Shown: positions 11,300 through 22,560 of the stretch, piece after piece
How positions within the stretch are numbered: position 1 is the stretch's first letter
Layout: each line of letters opens with the position of its first letter
Source: Dasypus novemcinctus
Taxonomy: Eukaryota > Chordata > Mammalia > Cingulata > Dasypodidae
NCBI RefSeq assembly: GCF_030445035.2
Contig: NC_080682.1
Coordinates: 29,494,770 to 29,558,769 of the forward strand
DNA length: 64,000 nucleotides
Direction of reading: 5' to 3'
Made by a program: the position numbers and the translations under genes
Notes under the pieces: generated by a model
Told to the model about the DNA's origin: nothing
Database searches by the model: none
What the model saw: the letters and a program-made list of their open reading frames with translations, nothing else

Positions 11300-14050
11300 T
11301 TGTGATGAGCTTCTGTGTCACTGATTATTCTTTAATGCTTTTCTGTACTTAATTATATGAAATTCTGTCTTTATTATTTCTTTGTATCTGCTTGCTTTGA
11401 GTTGAACTTTTTTCTGATTTCTTAGGAAAAAACTTAGTCTAATGATTTGAGGCTTTCCATGTTTATAACATAAGTATTTAATGCTATGCATTTCCCTCTC
11501 ACCAATGTGTAAATTGTATTGTACCATTTATTATGTTGTTTAATTTTCTTTAAGGTCTGTGCAATTTTTAAATTTCATTTACATCCTTCTCCCTGATTCA
11601 ATGATTATTTAGAAGTGTATTGTTTATTTTCAAGTTATTAGAGACTTCTCTCATCCCTCTTTTATTGATTTCTACATTCATTCCACTGTGAGAGAACATA
11701 CTCTGTTTGATTAAATTCTATTAAATGTGTCCAAGTTTAGTGTCCCAGAATCTGGTTTGCCTTGAATGATACAGGAGTGCATGAAATTAAAAAAAGTCTT
11801 ATATGTTGTTGTGTGTGAACTCTATTATGACAATTAGGTCCTGTCAGTTTATTGTGTCATTCAGAACTCTGTATCCTTGAAGATTTTCTATCTATAACTT
11901 TTATCAGTTGCCAAGAGAGGGTATTGAATGTGTGTCTTTGAAGAGGGTGGGCATAACTTCAGTTAGCTCTGTAAGGTTGTAAGTGTTGTTCACATGTTCT
12001 ATATCCTTTCCAATGTCTGTCTTGTTCTGTCAGTTACTGAAAGAAGAGTGTTAAAATATCCACATATGATTTTGGATTTGCCTGTTTCTCATCTCTGTTT
12101 ATATCAGATTTTGCCTTTTGCATTTTGTAGCACCATAGTTTAGTGCTTGTACATTTATGATTCCTATGTCTCCTTGATGAATGGACCATTTCATCATTAT
12201 GTCATGTCTTTCTTTATTTCTGCTTATTTCTCTTGTTCTGAAGTTTACTTTTCTAATGTGTTTACATGGTATATTTTTCCATCTAATTATTTTAATCTTA
12301 TAAATCATTTTATTTGATGTTCATTTACTGTAAATAGTATATATGTGAATCTCTCACTTTGTTGTGTTTTAAACTCAATTACTATTTTAATTGGTATCAT
12401 TGGATCTAGAGTGCATAAGGTAATTATTGACATGGATGGATTTAGGCCTAATAATATATTATTGTTCTGTTTTTTCTTGTGACTTTGTTATTGAACTCCC
12501 TCATTCTTTTTTCCTTGGATTGTTTGTGAATTTTCAGCATTCCATTTTTTTTAAAAGATTTATTTTATTTATTTCTCTCCCGCCCCCCCTTCCTGGTTGT
12601 CTGTTCTCTCTGTCCATTCGCTGCGTATTCTTCTTTTTGTCCGCTTCTGTTGTTGTCAGCGGTATGGGAATCTGTGGCTCTTTTCATTACATCATCTTGC
12701 TGCACCAGCGGCACCATTCCTGGGCAGGATGAAATTTATTTCACGCTGGGTGGCTCTCCTTATAGGCACACTCCTTGCGTGTGGGTCTCCCCTACGTGAG
12801 GGACACCCCTGCATGGCGTGGCACTCCTTGCGCGCATCAGCACTGCGCGTGCACCAGCTCCACACCGGTCAAGTAGGCCCAGGGTTTGAAACCTCCCATG
12901 TGATAGATGGATGCCCTATCCACTGGATGAAATCCGCTTCCCTCAGCATTCCATTTTGATTGACCTATTATATATTCCACTAGATCTCTTTGTATTAACT
13001 TGTTAGTGGTTGTTAGTGATTAAAATGCACATATGTACTATTTTACAGTCTACTTGGAGTTAATAATTTACCACTTCAAATAAAATGCAGAATCTATATA
13101 GATCATTTTGTCCTCTCCACTTTGTTATTATTGTTCATCTGTGTTACTTTTACCATATATTGAAAAACCCACCATACCATGTTATAATTTTTGCTTGCCC
13201 AAGTCATATATATTTTAAAGAAGTTAAGAGGAGAAAATTAGTCTACTAATTTTCATTCCTGTTGATCTTCCTTCATTCCTGAAATTCCAAGTTTACCTGT
13301 CTTCTCTTTTACCTCAGCCTGAAGAACTTCCTTAGCATTGTTTTAGATAAGGTCTACTGGGACCAGAGTCTCATAGTTTTTCCCCATCCAAAAATATCCT
13401 TTGTGGGATTTTCTCTGGTAATTGAATTTGGCATTGACATCATCCCCATTGACAGCAGATTCATATTATCTTTTTCCCTCTACCTAATGTGTCATTTTCT
13501 TTGGCTACATTCAAGTATTTAAATTTTTTTTTTCCTTTGGTTTTCAGCAGCTTTCTTACAAAAATTCCTGTCATTCTTATTTTTAATTTTCTTGAGTTTA
13601 ATGAGATTCTTGAATTTGATAATTTATATCTTTCACCACAGTTGGAATATTTCCAACCATTACTTCTCAAATTTTTTTTTTGTTTCTATACCAATATCTT
13701 TCTCTTGTCCTTTCGAAACTCTAATGGCATGTATGTCAGATCTTTTAATATTGTCCCACATGTCTCTGAGGTTTTGCATTTTTAAAAGATTATTTTTCTA
13801 TTTGTTCATCAAATTTGACAGTTTCTAATAATTTACATTAAAGTTCACTGATCCTTTCCACTGTCATCATCAATCTTCCCTTGGGACTATTCATTGAATA
13901 CTTCATAACAAGTATTTATTTTTCTGTTCTAAAATTTCAGTTTTTTTTCATTATTTCCATTTTTAAACTTTAACCTCTTTACTTACATTTACTTTATGAA
14001 GTTTCTTTTACATTATTAAGAAATGTTATCATAACATTTTAAAGTATCTG
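11300..14050 (-). mobile_element. Old L1, ORF2 5' part and ORF1, antisense
   Basis: The part at 11340-12540 matches another antisense ORF2 piece at 57230-57590 (both hold ctgcttgctttgagtt / ctgtttgctttgagtt). After the SINE the sequence continues into ORF1-like and 5' antisense text at 13320-13950. No frame is intact. Confidence 0.7.
12551..12943 (-). mobile_element. DAS-SINE, full length
   Basis: Full antisense SINE of about 390 bp. The A tail appears as T-rich sequence at 12543-12570 and the tRNA-related head as ...gaaatccgcttccct at 12930-12943. It is flanked by CAGCATTCCATTTT at 12535-12548 and 12944-12957, an exact target-site duplication typical of L1 machinery. The tRNA-derived promoter sits at the right-hand end; whether it is still active cannot be told. 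Confidence 0.92.
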
Positions 14051-15440
14051 GTAATTTAAATAACTAGTTATTCTTAGTGCTGTCATCTAATTATTTTTCA
14101 CTTCCTTGAATATTGTTAATATTATCCTGATCTAAGACATTACCTAAACATTATCTAGACATATATAAATTTTAACATATCAAGTTATTGGATGATATCC
14201 TATGCATTTTTAATATTAATTTCTGAGACACTAAATTCTGTTAAAATTCTGTGGAAAATGTTTATTTAAAAGAAATATCAGGTATCCAACAAAATTATGT
14301 TAAGACCACAAGATCTGCATTTCTTCTTGAGTGGAGTTTCAATGTCAGTTCAATATTCAAAGATTTTCATGCTGACTCATGCACTCACCATTCAGGGGTT
14401 AGTTTTGAACCTGGGAAGATATGTATATCATAGTTCATCTATCACAGCCTTTGTTATACCTCTTTGGGCATGATTCTCACATACACACCTAGTAAGCAAA
14501 TAATTATATCATTTTAGAGACAGAAGTAGATGATTCCTTTTTCCAGTTATCCTCAGAAGAATGAGAATTATTTTATGGTACTTTAATTCATTTGATTGAA
14601 ATTCTAGCATTTTTAAAGTGCAAGAAATTTTAATATTTGGACTCTAATGTTACCTTAGGAATTTGATAGGAAGATAACTCAATTCAAATATAGGTAAATT
14701 AGTTTTGTTTGGATTTGGTATTTTTGAAGTATTTACTTTAATTGCAGAGTCTTTAATAAACGTTATTTAAAATATGTTTTGACATAATATGGGTTAAGAA
14801 ATAGAATAGAAAATATATTTTCAACTTTAGGTAGACTGTGACCTTGGAAATAATTCAATGCATTTTTATCCCATTTCAGAGTTTTCTGGAAGATAAAACT
14901 ACACTGCTTCCAAATCAGATTCAAAGAATGATGGATTTGCAAGGGAAAATAGTTTGTCTTAGAAGTATAGTCTTAAAATGGAAAATAATTATAGCATCTT
15001 TACTTCGCTGAGTTGAAGAAATGTTACTTGATTGTGTGACTCTGCCCCTTCTCTCTCCTAATTTTTGGAATATTCCTGACTGAAACTTTATTCCAGTCGA
15101 CCATATCTACTATGTGATCGAAGTACACCAAGAACACAGTGTTGTTTCTAAGAAATACATTTACCCCATCCACATTATAGGTATTAGTTGTACAGCACCC
15201 ATTTAATCTGGAAAATCTATGTAAAATTTTTGACCCTTTCTTTTTACCAGAGAAGAATTCTGAATTTTTTCTTTTACTTTTATGGGGTGTTAACAGTATC
15301 CTATTTTAAAATTAAAATTAAGTATTTGGTCATAGGCTATCTGCAGATCATATAAGAAATTTACTGTATAAAAAAATTAAAATATGAAATAAATATGATT
15401 AAAAAAATAATGATGCAAACTTGAGGAGAATAATGCTGAC
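14050..15440. other. AT-rich intergenic DNA
   Basis: No gene, no long open frame and no element that I can name. The sequence is AT-rich and low in CpG. Confidence 0.5.
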
Positions 15441-15826
15441 TGTTATGGTTAGGCTAATGTATCAACTTGGAAATTGTGCCCTGCTGTTTGGTCAAGCAAG
15501 CACAGGGCTAATGTACTTCAAAGACATTTATGGACTTTAGTCATCAGTGAGTTTATTGCATAGATAGCTGATTACATCTACATCAATCAGGGAGAGCGCC
15601 ATCAGCAATGAGAGATGCTTTAGCCAATCAGTTGAACACCTTAAAAGGGGAAGTGATTTCAGCATTCAGAGAGATTTCCCAGGTCATCTTTGGACAGCCA
15701 ATGTCTTCTGGAAACTCATCAAGGACCTTCAGTGAACTTTCATTGGAGCCCTTGGTTTGCAGTCTGCCTATGGAACCTGAACTTGTGCATCCCCATGGCC
15801 TCATGAAAGACTCATAAAATCTCATA
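15441..15826 (+). mobile_element. ERVL/MaLR-like LTR fragment
   Basis: Starts TGTTATGGTTAGGCTAATGT and carries the atagctgattacatctacat and ggggaagtgatttcagcatt words. A related copy lies reversed at 53545-53800. The right end stops at tcataaaatctcataat without a CA terminus, so the 3' part is missing or diverged. No internal region adjoins it. Confidence 0.6.
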
Positions 15827-15834
15827 ATGGGTTG

Positions 15835-16825
15835 CAATTTTTTTTTCTAGTCTGATGGATATCCTCCAAGGTATTTTTTTTCCCAATATAGGGCAGTTTC
15901 ATCATCATTTAATATCTCTTCTGGTTTGTATCCTTTCTTTTCAATCAGTTTCTTCAGGATTTCAGAAAACTCAATAGCCGCCTCTTGATTGGCAGATGCT
16001 GCTCTCTCATTCCTTTTACATTGTATATGCTACTTTTTTTTGTTTGTTTTTGTTTCTCGTTTTCTTAATATATTTTTAAATTTATTTTAAAATATACTTA
16101 GATTATATAATTATTACATGAAAAAATATAAGGGATCTCCATATGTCCCATTCCCCACACTTCTATTTTTCCCCACATTAACTTCTTTCATTAGTGTGGC
16201 ATATGCATTGCAATTGATGAGCACATTTTAGAGCACTGCCATTAAACACATTTTCAAACCATCCTTTGCTGGAATGAAAATCTGTAGGGGTAGACCTTTC
16301 ACCTTCATTTTTATTTAGGGAATTACATAAGGATTTAGTCTTTTCTTGTATGATGGTGGAGTATACAGGAATGCCTTTTTTAAAAATAGTAATTCTGCAC
16401 CCAAAAGAATCTTACATTTTCTATACGAAATAGTTGCAAATCTCTTGGTTCATTCAGACGTTTTCCAGTTGTTGGTGTAGCTGCAGCAACAACTTCACAT
16501 ATTTCCTTCTCTTTTTTTCTTGATATACCTTATAGTCAATGAATGCCATAATGGCTGACATCACAGCAGCCTTTTTGCCTGAACAAAGCATACAGAACGA
16601 CTCTAATTTTTCCTTCAAGTTCATAACTTTCCTCTGTTTCTTGGGAGCATTTTCCAAACCACAAGGAGCTCTACACTTGGGACCCATGATTTTAGTAGAG
16701 TTTATGGCATTTAAACAACATAAGATAAGAGAAACTCGGGATGCAAGGATCACTGCAAGATCACCACAGGATGCCAGGTGAGTGATTGCTGTAAACACAC
16801 TTAGCATCCCCAAAACCAGTGCATA
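15835..16825 (-). pseudogene. Tigger-type DNA transposase relic
   Basis: Read on the minus strand, 16450-16690 gives the N-terminal part of a CENP-B/jerky-like transposase: MGPKCRAPCGLENAPKKQRK, then NLKEKLE, then after a frame change words equivalent to HYGI and YIKKKEKEICEVVAAATPTT, the helix-turn-helix DNA-binding part. Further on, 15840-16020 gives EILKKLIEKKGYKPEEIL followed by NDDETALYW, equivalent to the conserved NVDETGLFW block that carries a catalytic aspartate of the DDE domain. The two parts are separated by an L1 3' end insertion at 16060-16270. Frameshifts and missing segments make it dead. I did not identify terminal inverted repeats. Confidence 0.8.
16060..16270 (-). mobile_element. 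5'-truncated L1 3' UTR end inside the Tigger relic
   Basis: Diverged antisense copy of the terminal L1 3' UTR: tacatgaaaaaatataaggg, a C-rich patch, then ttagtgtggcatatgcattg and tttagagcactgcca. It parallels 23525-23680 and 57640-57770. Because it interrupts the transposase, it was inserted later. Confidence 0.7.
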
Positions 16826-17940
16826 GAATCATAGTACTTTCAGTAAAAAAACAATTTTAAGAAACAAATTGCATAGCTATTCATTTGTTATTAACAGTAA
16901 AATGCATACCGTATGTTAACATTATATGCAAAATTTCATATATTTTATGCTTTATAAATTACTAAACTTTTAAAGATATTTCTACATTTTTAGCCTTTGC
17001 ATGTCATCTGCTGGCTTTTATGTTATTTTGCAAACTATAATTTTTAATTTATTTTAACTTTAAGAAATGGTTTATATTTATGATATTAAAATATAAAATA
17101 CACTGGTTTTATATGATGATATACCTGTATTTTATGCATTTCTAAGTTACTAAACTTTTTCTCCTGGCCTTTGCATTTTGTCTGTGGCTTCCACAAGTTT
17201 CCCAAAAAGTCACATTTACTTTCTTATGCCAACCCACTCTATATTGAGCGCATGATGGGGAAAGTCACAATGTGGAAGGAATAACTATATTAAAAATCAA
17301 TAAAAAGCAGAATATGTGCAGTATAGAATGGATTTTCGGGGTACAATGAAATAGTCTAAATATAAAAAGAAATACTTTGTTTTTATAAAATCTATATAAG
17401 TTGACATCATAGCATGGAAATATTGTCCCAGCACTGTTAGTTTCTAGAATGTTTTGTATCATTTTACTGTAAACTTGCAAAAATTGACAGAAACTCACTT
17501 TTAATTGAAATCAATGGATGGACCAAGTATTTTTTAATGGCTCATTTTCCTTGAAAACTTTCTTTTCTTCATATTCTTTATTCCTTAGGATCTAAGATGG
17601 TAAATATTAGATTTTATTGTACAAGATTTGGGGGCATTTCCTTCTCATAAAATAGTGAGTAGGTAAAATCAGAATTCCACAATTAAGGGCACGTGTACCA
17701 ATAACTTAATAAAATATACACAGATTCCAAAGTAGTTCTACCATTTTACATCCACATCCACATTAAAAGTGTCTAAGGTATCTAGCTACCTCATCTACTT
17801 TCTAAATCTTGGTTTTATCAGAATATTTTTCAATTTTATTTTATACAGCAGGCTTGAAGTCATCTCTCATTGTAATTTAAATTTACATGTTCCTCACAAC
17901 TAAACCATTTGAGCAACTTATTTATGGGAATCCTAATCAT
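16826..17940. other. AT-rich intergenic DNA
   Basis: No recognisable gene or element. The open frames are short and T-rich or A-rich, as expected by chance. Confidence 0.5.
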
Positions 17941-18430
17941 TCCCATCTTTTCTGTTTTGTCTGTTCAAGGATGTTGTCTACTTTTAAGACTTTTTGTGAA
18001 TTATTGAGTGTAGGAATTTTTTGTCTCTTCTCAATATAAGTCTTTTGATAGGTATAAGTTGTAAATATTTTTTCCCAGTCTAAGTGATACCTTTATTTGA
18101 TCTTAATTGTGAATTTTGCTAGAAATAGTTATTAATTTTCATAAAGTTGATAGCATTTTCTATTATGTTAACTACTTTTAGAGTCATCTTGAGAAAATTT
18201 CAATTTATTCCAATTTTTCCTATATTATATTCTATAAGTTTACAGTATTATGTTTAGGTTTACATTACAATGTGGTTTTGTTGACTCACACTGGTTCTTG
18301 AGAATCAATTAGGTGTGCATATTTATACAACTCTGCACTCAGGGACATCATATTGGTAGCTTCAGATTTTCCATGATGAGAATATTTATAATTTAGAAAT
18401 ATCAAATGATGTAAATCAATATTTCCTTGT
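17940..18430 (-). mobile_element. Old L1 ORF2 3' part, antisense
   Basis: Antisense of the late ORF2 region, with the aagtcttttgataggtataa and aatattttttcccagtctaa words. No open frame survives. Confidence 0.6.
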
Positions 18431-18779
18431 TACTTTTGTTTGTTTGCTATTACTTTTTTGGAAAGCGAGCTCACCATTATACAGCTGGGTTTAGAAGAGA
18501 TTCATATCCTAAAATTATATAATTTTTATGGTCTTATGGTCAAGATAGAGATGCTAATCTGTCCCCACACGATTACACTCCAGTTGTTCTAAGGCTGTTG
18601 TTAATGAATTTTTTTTCCAACTACATTTCTTTGGGGACCTTGTGGAGAATAAATTTAACCTAAAAGATTAGGTCCATCTTGAATTTTAATCTGTTATATT
18701 GATCAATTTGTATTAGATTGTATTAGATTGTATTAGAAGTATTACAATCTCTTGAATACTATATATAAACACTGAAGTA

Positions 18780-18814
18780 ATCTCATCTTGGCCTTTTGGC
18801 TAAAATCAAGTGTA
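18780..18814 (+). pseudogene. 3'-truncated U2 snRNA retropseudogene
   Basis: Thirty-five bases match the 5' end of U2 snRNA with, by my count, four mismatches. The most diagnostic run is ggccttttggctaa at 18790-18803, followed by atcaagtgta. The rest of U2 is missing. The fragment is bracketed by AAACACTGAAGTAA (18767-18780) and AAATATTGAAGTAA (18814-18827), which differ only by two C-to-T changes and look like a target-site duplication. Truncated U2 retropseudogenes are known in mammals. It is too short to be functional. Confidence 0.85.
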
Positions 18815-19250
18815 AATATTGAAGTAAGGTGATGTAAGTTCTATGATATTTTTCTTTCTTTTTCAATATTGTTATCCATAATTAGGTCTTTGAAATGTGG
18901 GGAAGTTTATTTCTTAACAATATTGATTTTTCCATTCCATGAACTTTGGATTTATCTCTATTCATTCAGTTATTATTTTAATCACTCCAGAAACTTTTGT
19001 CATTTTCAGTGGAGTGGACTTGCATATTTTTGGGTAGATTGATTTCCATGCATTTATATGATCAAATTAATTTTAGTATACATTTATTTAAATGTTATTA
19101 TTTTATTATCTGTTGCTAGTGTATGGCACTACAATTTAGTTTTACATATTCACTGTGTGTTCTATGATCTTGCTAAATTCACTTATTAGTTCTAATCTGT
19201 ATTCTTTAGCATGCTTGGGATTTTCTATGGAGATAATCTGGTCATATTTT

Positions 19251-19644
19251 TTTTTTAAGATTTTTTATTTATTTCTCTCCCCTTTCCCCCTTTTGTCTGA
19301 TCTCTGTGTCCATTCGCTGTGTGTTCTTCTGTGACCACTTCTATCTTTATCAGCAGCACCGGGAATCTGTGTTTCTTTTTGTTGTGTCATCTTGTTGTGT
19401 CAGCTCTCTGTGTGTGCAGCACCATTTTTGGGCAGGCTGCACTTTCTTTCACACTGGGCGGCTCTCCTTACAGGGCATACTCCTTGAGCGTGGGCCTCCC
19501 CTATGTGGGGGACACCCCTGTGTGGCACAGCACTCCTTGCATACATACGCACTGAGCAGGGGCCAGCTTCACACAGGTCAAGGAGGCCCAGGGTTTGAAC
19601 CGTGGACCTCGCATGTGGTAGGCTGATGCCCTATCCATTGGGCC
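19251..19644 (-). mobile_element. DAS-SINE, full length
   Basis: Second full antisense copy, with the A tail at the left (T-rich 19248-19256) and the tRNA-related head at the right. The flanks TGGTCATATTTT (19239-19250) and TGATCATATTTT (19645-19656) are a target-site duplication with one mismatch. It is inserted in an older antisense L1. Confidence 0.92.
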
Positions 19645-19875
19645 TGATCATATTTTAATAGTGATATCTTTTACTTCTTCCTTTCCAATATGTAAGAATT
19701 GATTTCTTTTGCTTGCCAAACTTCGAAGACTAGTTCTTCTATTACAATATTGACTATTAAGAGTAAGAGTGGATATCCTTTCATTCTTCTGGTCTTGGGG
19801 GAAAATACTCAATATTTTGCCATTAAATATGGTGTTAGTTGTAGGGTTTTCATAGAAATTCTGGCAGAAAGTCTC

Positions 19876-20640
19876 TAGAGTGTCTCTATTATACCTGCAT
19901 TCCCAGACTTACATTCTGCTGCAATTCTCTCTCTTTGAGTATGGACAGAAATGATTAGAATGCATGCTATTTTAAGCCACCAAGTTTGTAGTAACTTCTT
20001 ACAGCAATAATAGGAATCTAATGCATATAGAAAGATTCACCCTAGTTCCATCACCTAACCACTTTTTAAAAAAATCAAACAATCTCTTCTCTTTAATCTC
20101 AGGACATTGCTTGTCCTCAGAAAGCCTCATTATGTAAGTTATAAATCTTCCCATACCTCCTTTGTGTGTGCATGGCATCATCAGTTTCAACATTTGAACT
20201 GAATTTTGGATAGTAGGAGGTCTAATTTCTGCAAAGTGACCCCAACTAGAAGTTGAATCCAAATGAAAGAGGAACAAGAGCTCAGAGGGTAATGCTGTCT
20301 GTCAGGGAAAATTATTACCAGGCCTACAACCTGGGATTTTCCTCCCCCAGATTTCAGAATTGCTATGTACCAGTGACTCCTTTGTACTTCCCTTTTTAAT
20401 ATGCATTGCAAGGAGATTATCTTTTTCTTGCTGATTTTGATGAAAACTATAACATGTGGATAACATGTGGAGGCTAATGTGGCAAGGGACCAAGGGAGGC
20501 CTTTAGGAACCAATGGTAGACTCCAACCAATATCCAGTAAGAAAGAAGTGGTCCTCATTCTTCAGCTGTCTTCCCCAGCCACATATTCATGAACCAGACC
20601 CAGCTGATGCTTTGATTGCAGCATTGTAGAGACCCCACTA
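19876..20640 (+). mobile_element. MaLR (MLT1-like) LTR fragments
   Basis: The sequence at 19960-20025 (gctattttaagccaccaagt ... taggaatctaatgca) matches the well-known 3' end of MLT1-type LTRs. Further on, 20515-20640 has the paired words tagactccaaccaatatcca and cagctgatgctttgattgca seen in the body of such LTRs. The order suggests two fragments in tandem or a rearranged LTR/internal/LTR unit. All frames are broken. Confidence 0.6.
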
Positions 20641-20689
20641 AAGCTCTGCTAAGAGTACTTTTCCACAACTTACAAATAGTTTTATTTTT

Positions 20690-22560
20690 TCTTTTTTAGA
20701 GAAGTTTTAGATTTACCAAAAAATTACACCAAAAGTACTGGGAATTCCCATTAACAACTCCCCCCACATATATATTTTCTCCTAGTATTAACATCTTAGA
20801 TTAGTGTGGTACATTTGTTACTATTGAACCAGTATTGAAACATTACTAGTAACAAACATCTGTTGTTTATATTATGGTTTACTGTTTGTGATGTACAGTT
20901 TTATTGGCTTTGTCAAATGTATAATGTCAAATATCTATCATTACAGTATAATACAGAACAATTTTGATGCCCTCTAAATGACCTATGTTCCACTTACTCT
21001 CCTCTCTCTCTCCCTCCTTAGTGAACCCCAGCAACTACTATATCTATAGCAATGTTAAAAGTTTTTCTGTTAACACAAGTTAATAACTACAATTACAATA
21101 AATCTACATTGATGCATTGTTATACTCTCAGACTGAGAAAGGACTTAGATATTATGGGGTAGATGGACTGAATTGTTTTGCTTGCAGTTGTAGATACTTC
21201 TTGCTTTTTACAATGGCACTTGTCCATCATCGTAATTTTGTTGTCTGTCCAGGGTGAGCCTGAAAAACTAGAGAGTAGATGTTGGGTGCTATTCTGCCAA
21301 GAGTTAGGGCTCAAATGGCGCATGAACAATACAATGACTTAAGTCTCTGAGATATCTTTAAAAAGTTTATTGAGAATTACAGGTTCAACTAAAAGGAATA
21401 GAATGAACATGAGTTAGGAATTATAAATGAGTATAAATGTGTTAAATTGAATACATGGATTATCATATATTCCTTAATAGGGCCTGATGAGGGTGTGTTG
21501 ATTTCATGAGGCTGGGTGACTTGCCCCTGGTGTCTTGACATCTCTAGAGCCCCTGAGATCACATTTATTTGAGGCTTTGTTTGCTACTGCAATTAAATGA
21601 AATATGCCTGAGACCTGCTTGAATGAAACCTCAAGAATGACCTCCTGACTAGCTTTGGAATTTCTTTGCCATAAATACTCTTTTTTAATTTATTGTTTAC
21701 TTCCTTTGTTCAAGGTCCCATTATAAGTGCATCACTTGTCATCACTTGACAATAAGACCTCAGTTCCAGGGAGGGTCATTCTCAGGAGGGTTATTCTCAG
21801 GAGTCACGTCCCACATTGGGGGAAAAGCAGTGAGTTCTCCTGCTGAGTTTGGCTTAGAGAGAGGCCATATTTGAGGTTTCAAGGCAATAACCATTAGGCG
21901 TCAATTATAATTATGGTAAGTTTCATTTTTACAGGAATAAATTTCATAAGCACAAACATTAAGATAAAGGCTTTAACAAAATGACCTGTTTTCTTATTCA
22001 TGGCCCATGTACTCCAGAAATTTTCATGATTTTATTTGAGAAAGTAGCAGAACTTCCACAGGAGGGAGCTCAAATATTTTGTTGTCTCATGTGACCCTCT
22101 ATCTACTGAGAAAATATAGCAATGACAAAACACAGACATTTATATCCCTTGGAAGTATGCTTTAGGTGCATTTCCCTCATATATCATACCACTATCAACA
22201 CCATGTACTAGTAACATACCTTTGTTATAAATCCTGAATAAACATTCTTATATTGTATTCTTAATTACAATCCTCAGCCACCCCAGAGTTCACTGTGTTA
22301 CACCGTCCTCTCTTTTATCCTGTAGCTTTTCTGCTAGCATCATGGTTGGTCTAAAACTTTTCCTTTTAACCACATTCACACTCACACTTCAGCATTGTTA
22401 ATTATGTTCGTATCACTGTGTCACCATCATCTCAGTCCATTTACAAATTATTACAACCAACCTAATTATAAATTCTGTACAGATTAAGCATCAGTTTGTA
22501 CAATCTGTACTCCACTTTTACATTTTGGCAACCAATCTTCCAGACACTACTTCCATGAGT
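20690..22560 (-). mobile_element. Long L1 3' UTR, about 1.9 kb
   Basis: The part at 21130-21270 matches 32400-32520 and 58070-58190, and 21770-22120 matches 58670-58990. For example, ggagtcacgtcccacattgg here pairs with ggagtcatgtcccatggtgg at 58700, and both are followed by tgctgagtttggcttagaga. It runs directly into the ORF2 C-terminal antisense text near 22560-22800. The 20700-21050 part is a more ancient-looking L1 tail. Confidence 0.75.

Larger units (their letters stand above)
18690..19875 (-). mobile_element. Old L1 ORF2, antisense, carrying a U2 fragment and a SINE
   Basis: Antisense ORF2 text (for example the stretch around 18900-19020 and 19660-19870, with ggttttcatagaaattctgg). 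It is interrupted by a U2 snRNA retropseudogene at 18780 and by a DAS-SINE at 19251-19644. Confidence 0.65.

Noticed and set aside
12597-12959. 120-codon frame within the SINE
   Set aside because: It is read through a DAS-SINE, a non-coding retroposon; similar frames recur in the other SINE copies for the same reason.
20187-20558. 123-codon open frame (-)
   Set aside because: It lies within MaLR-type LTR text read in antisense; the peptide has no domain signal.
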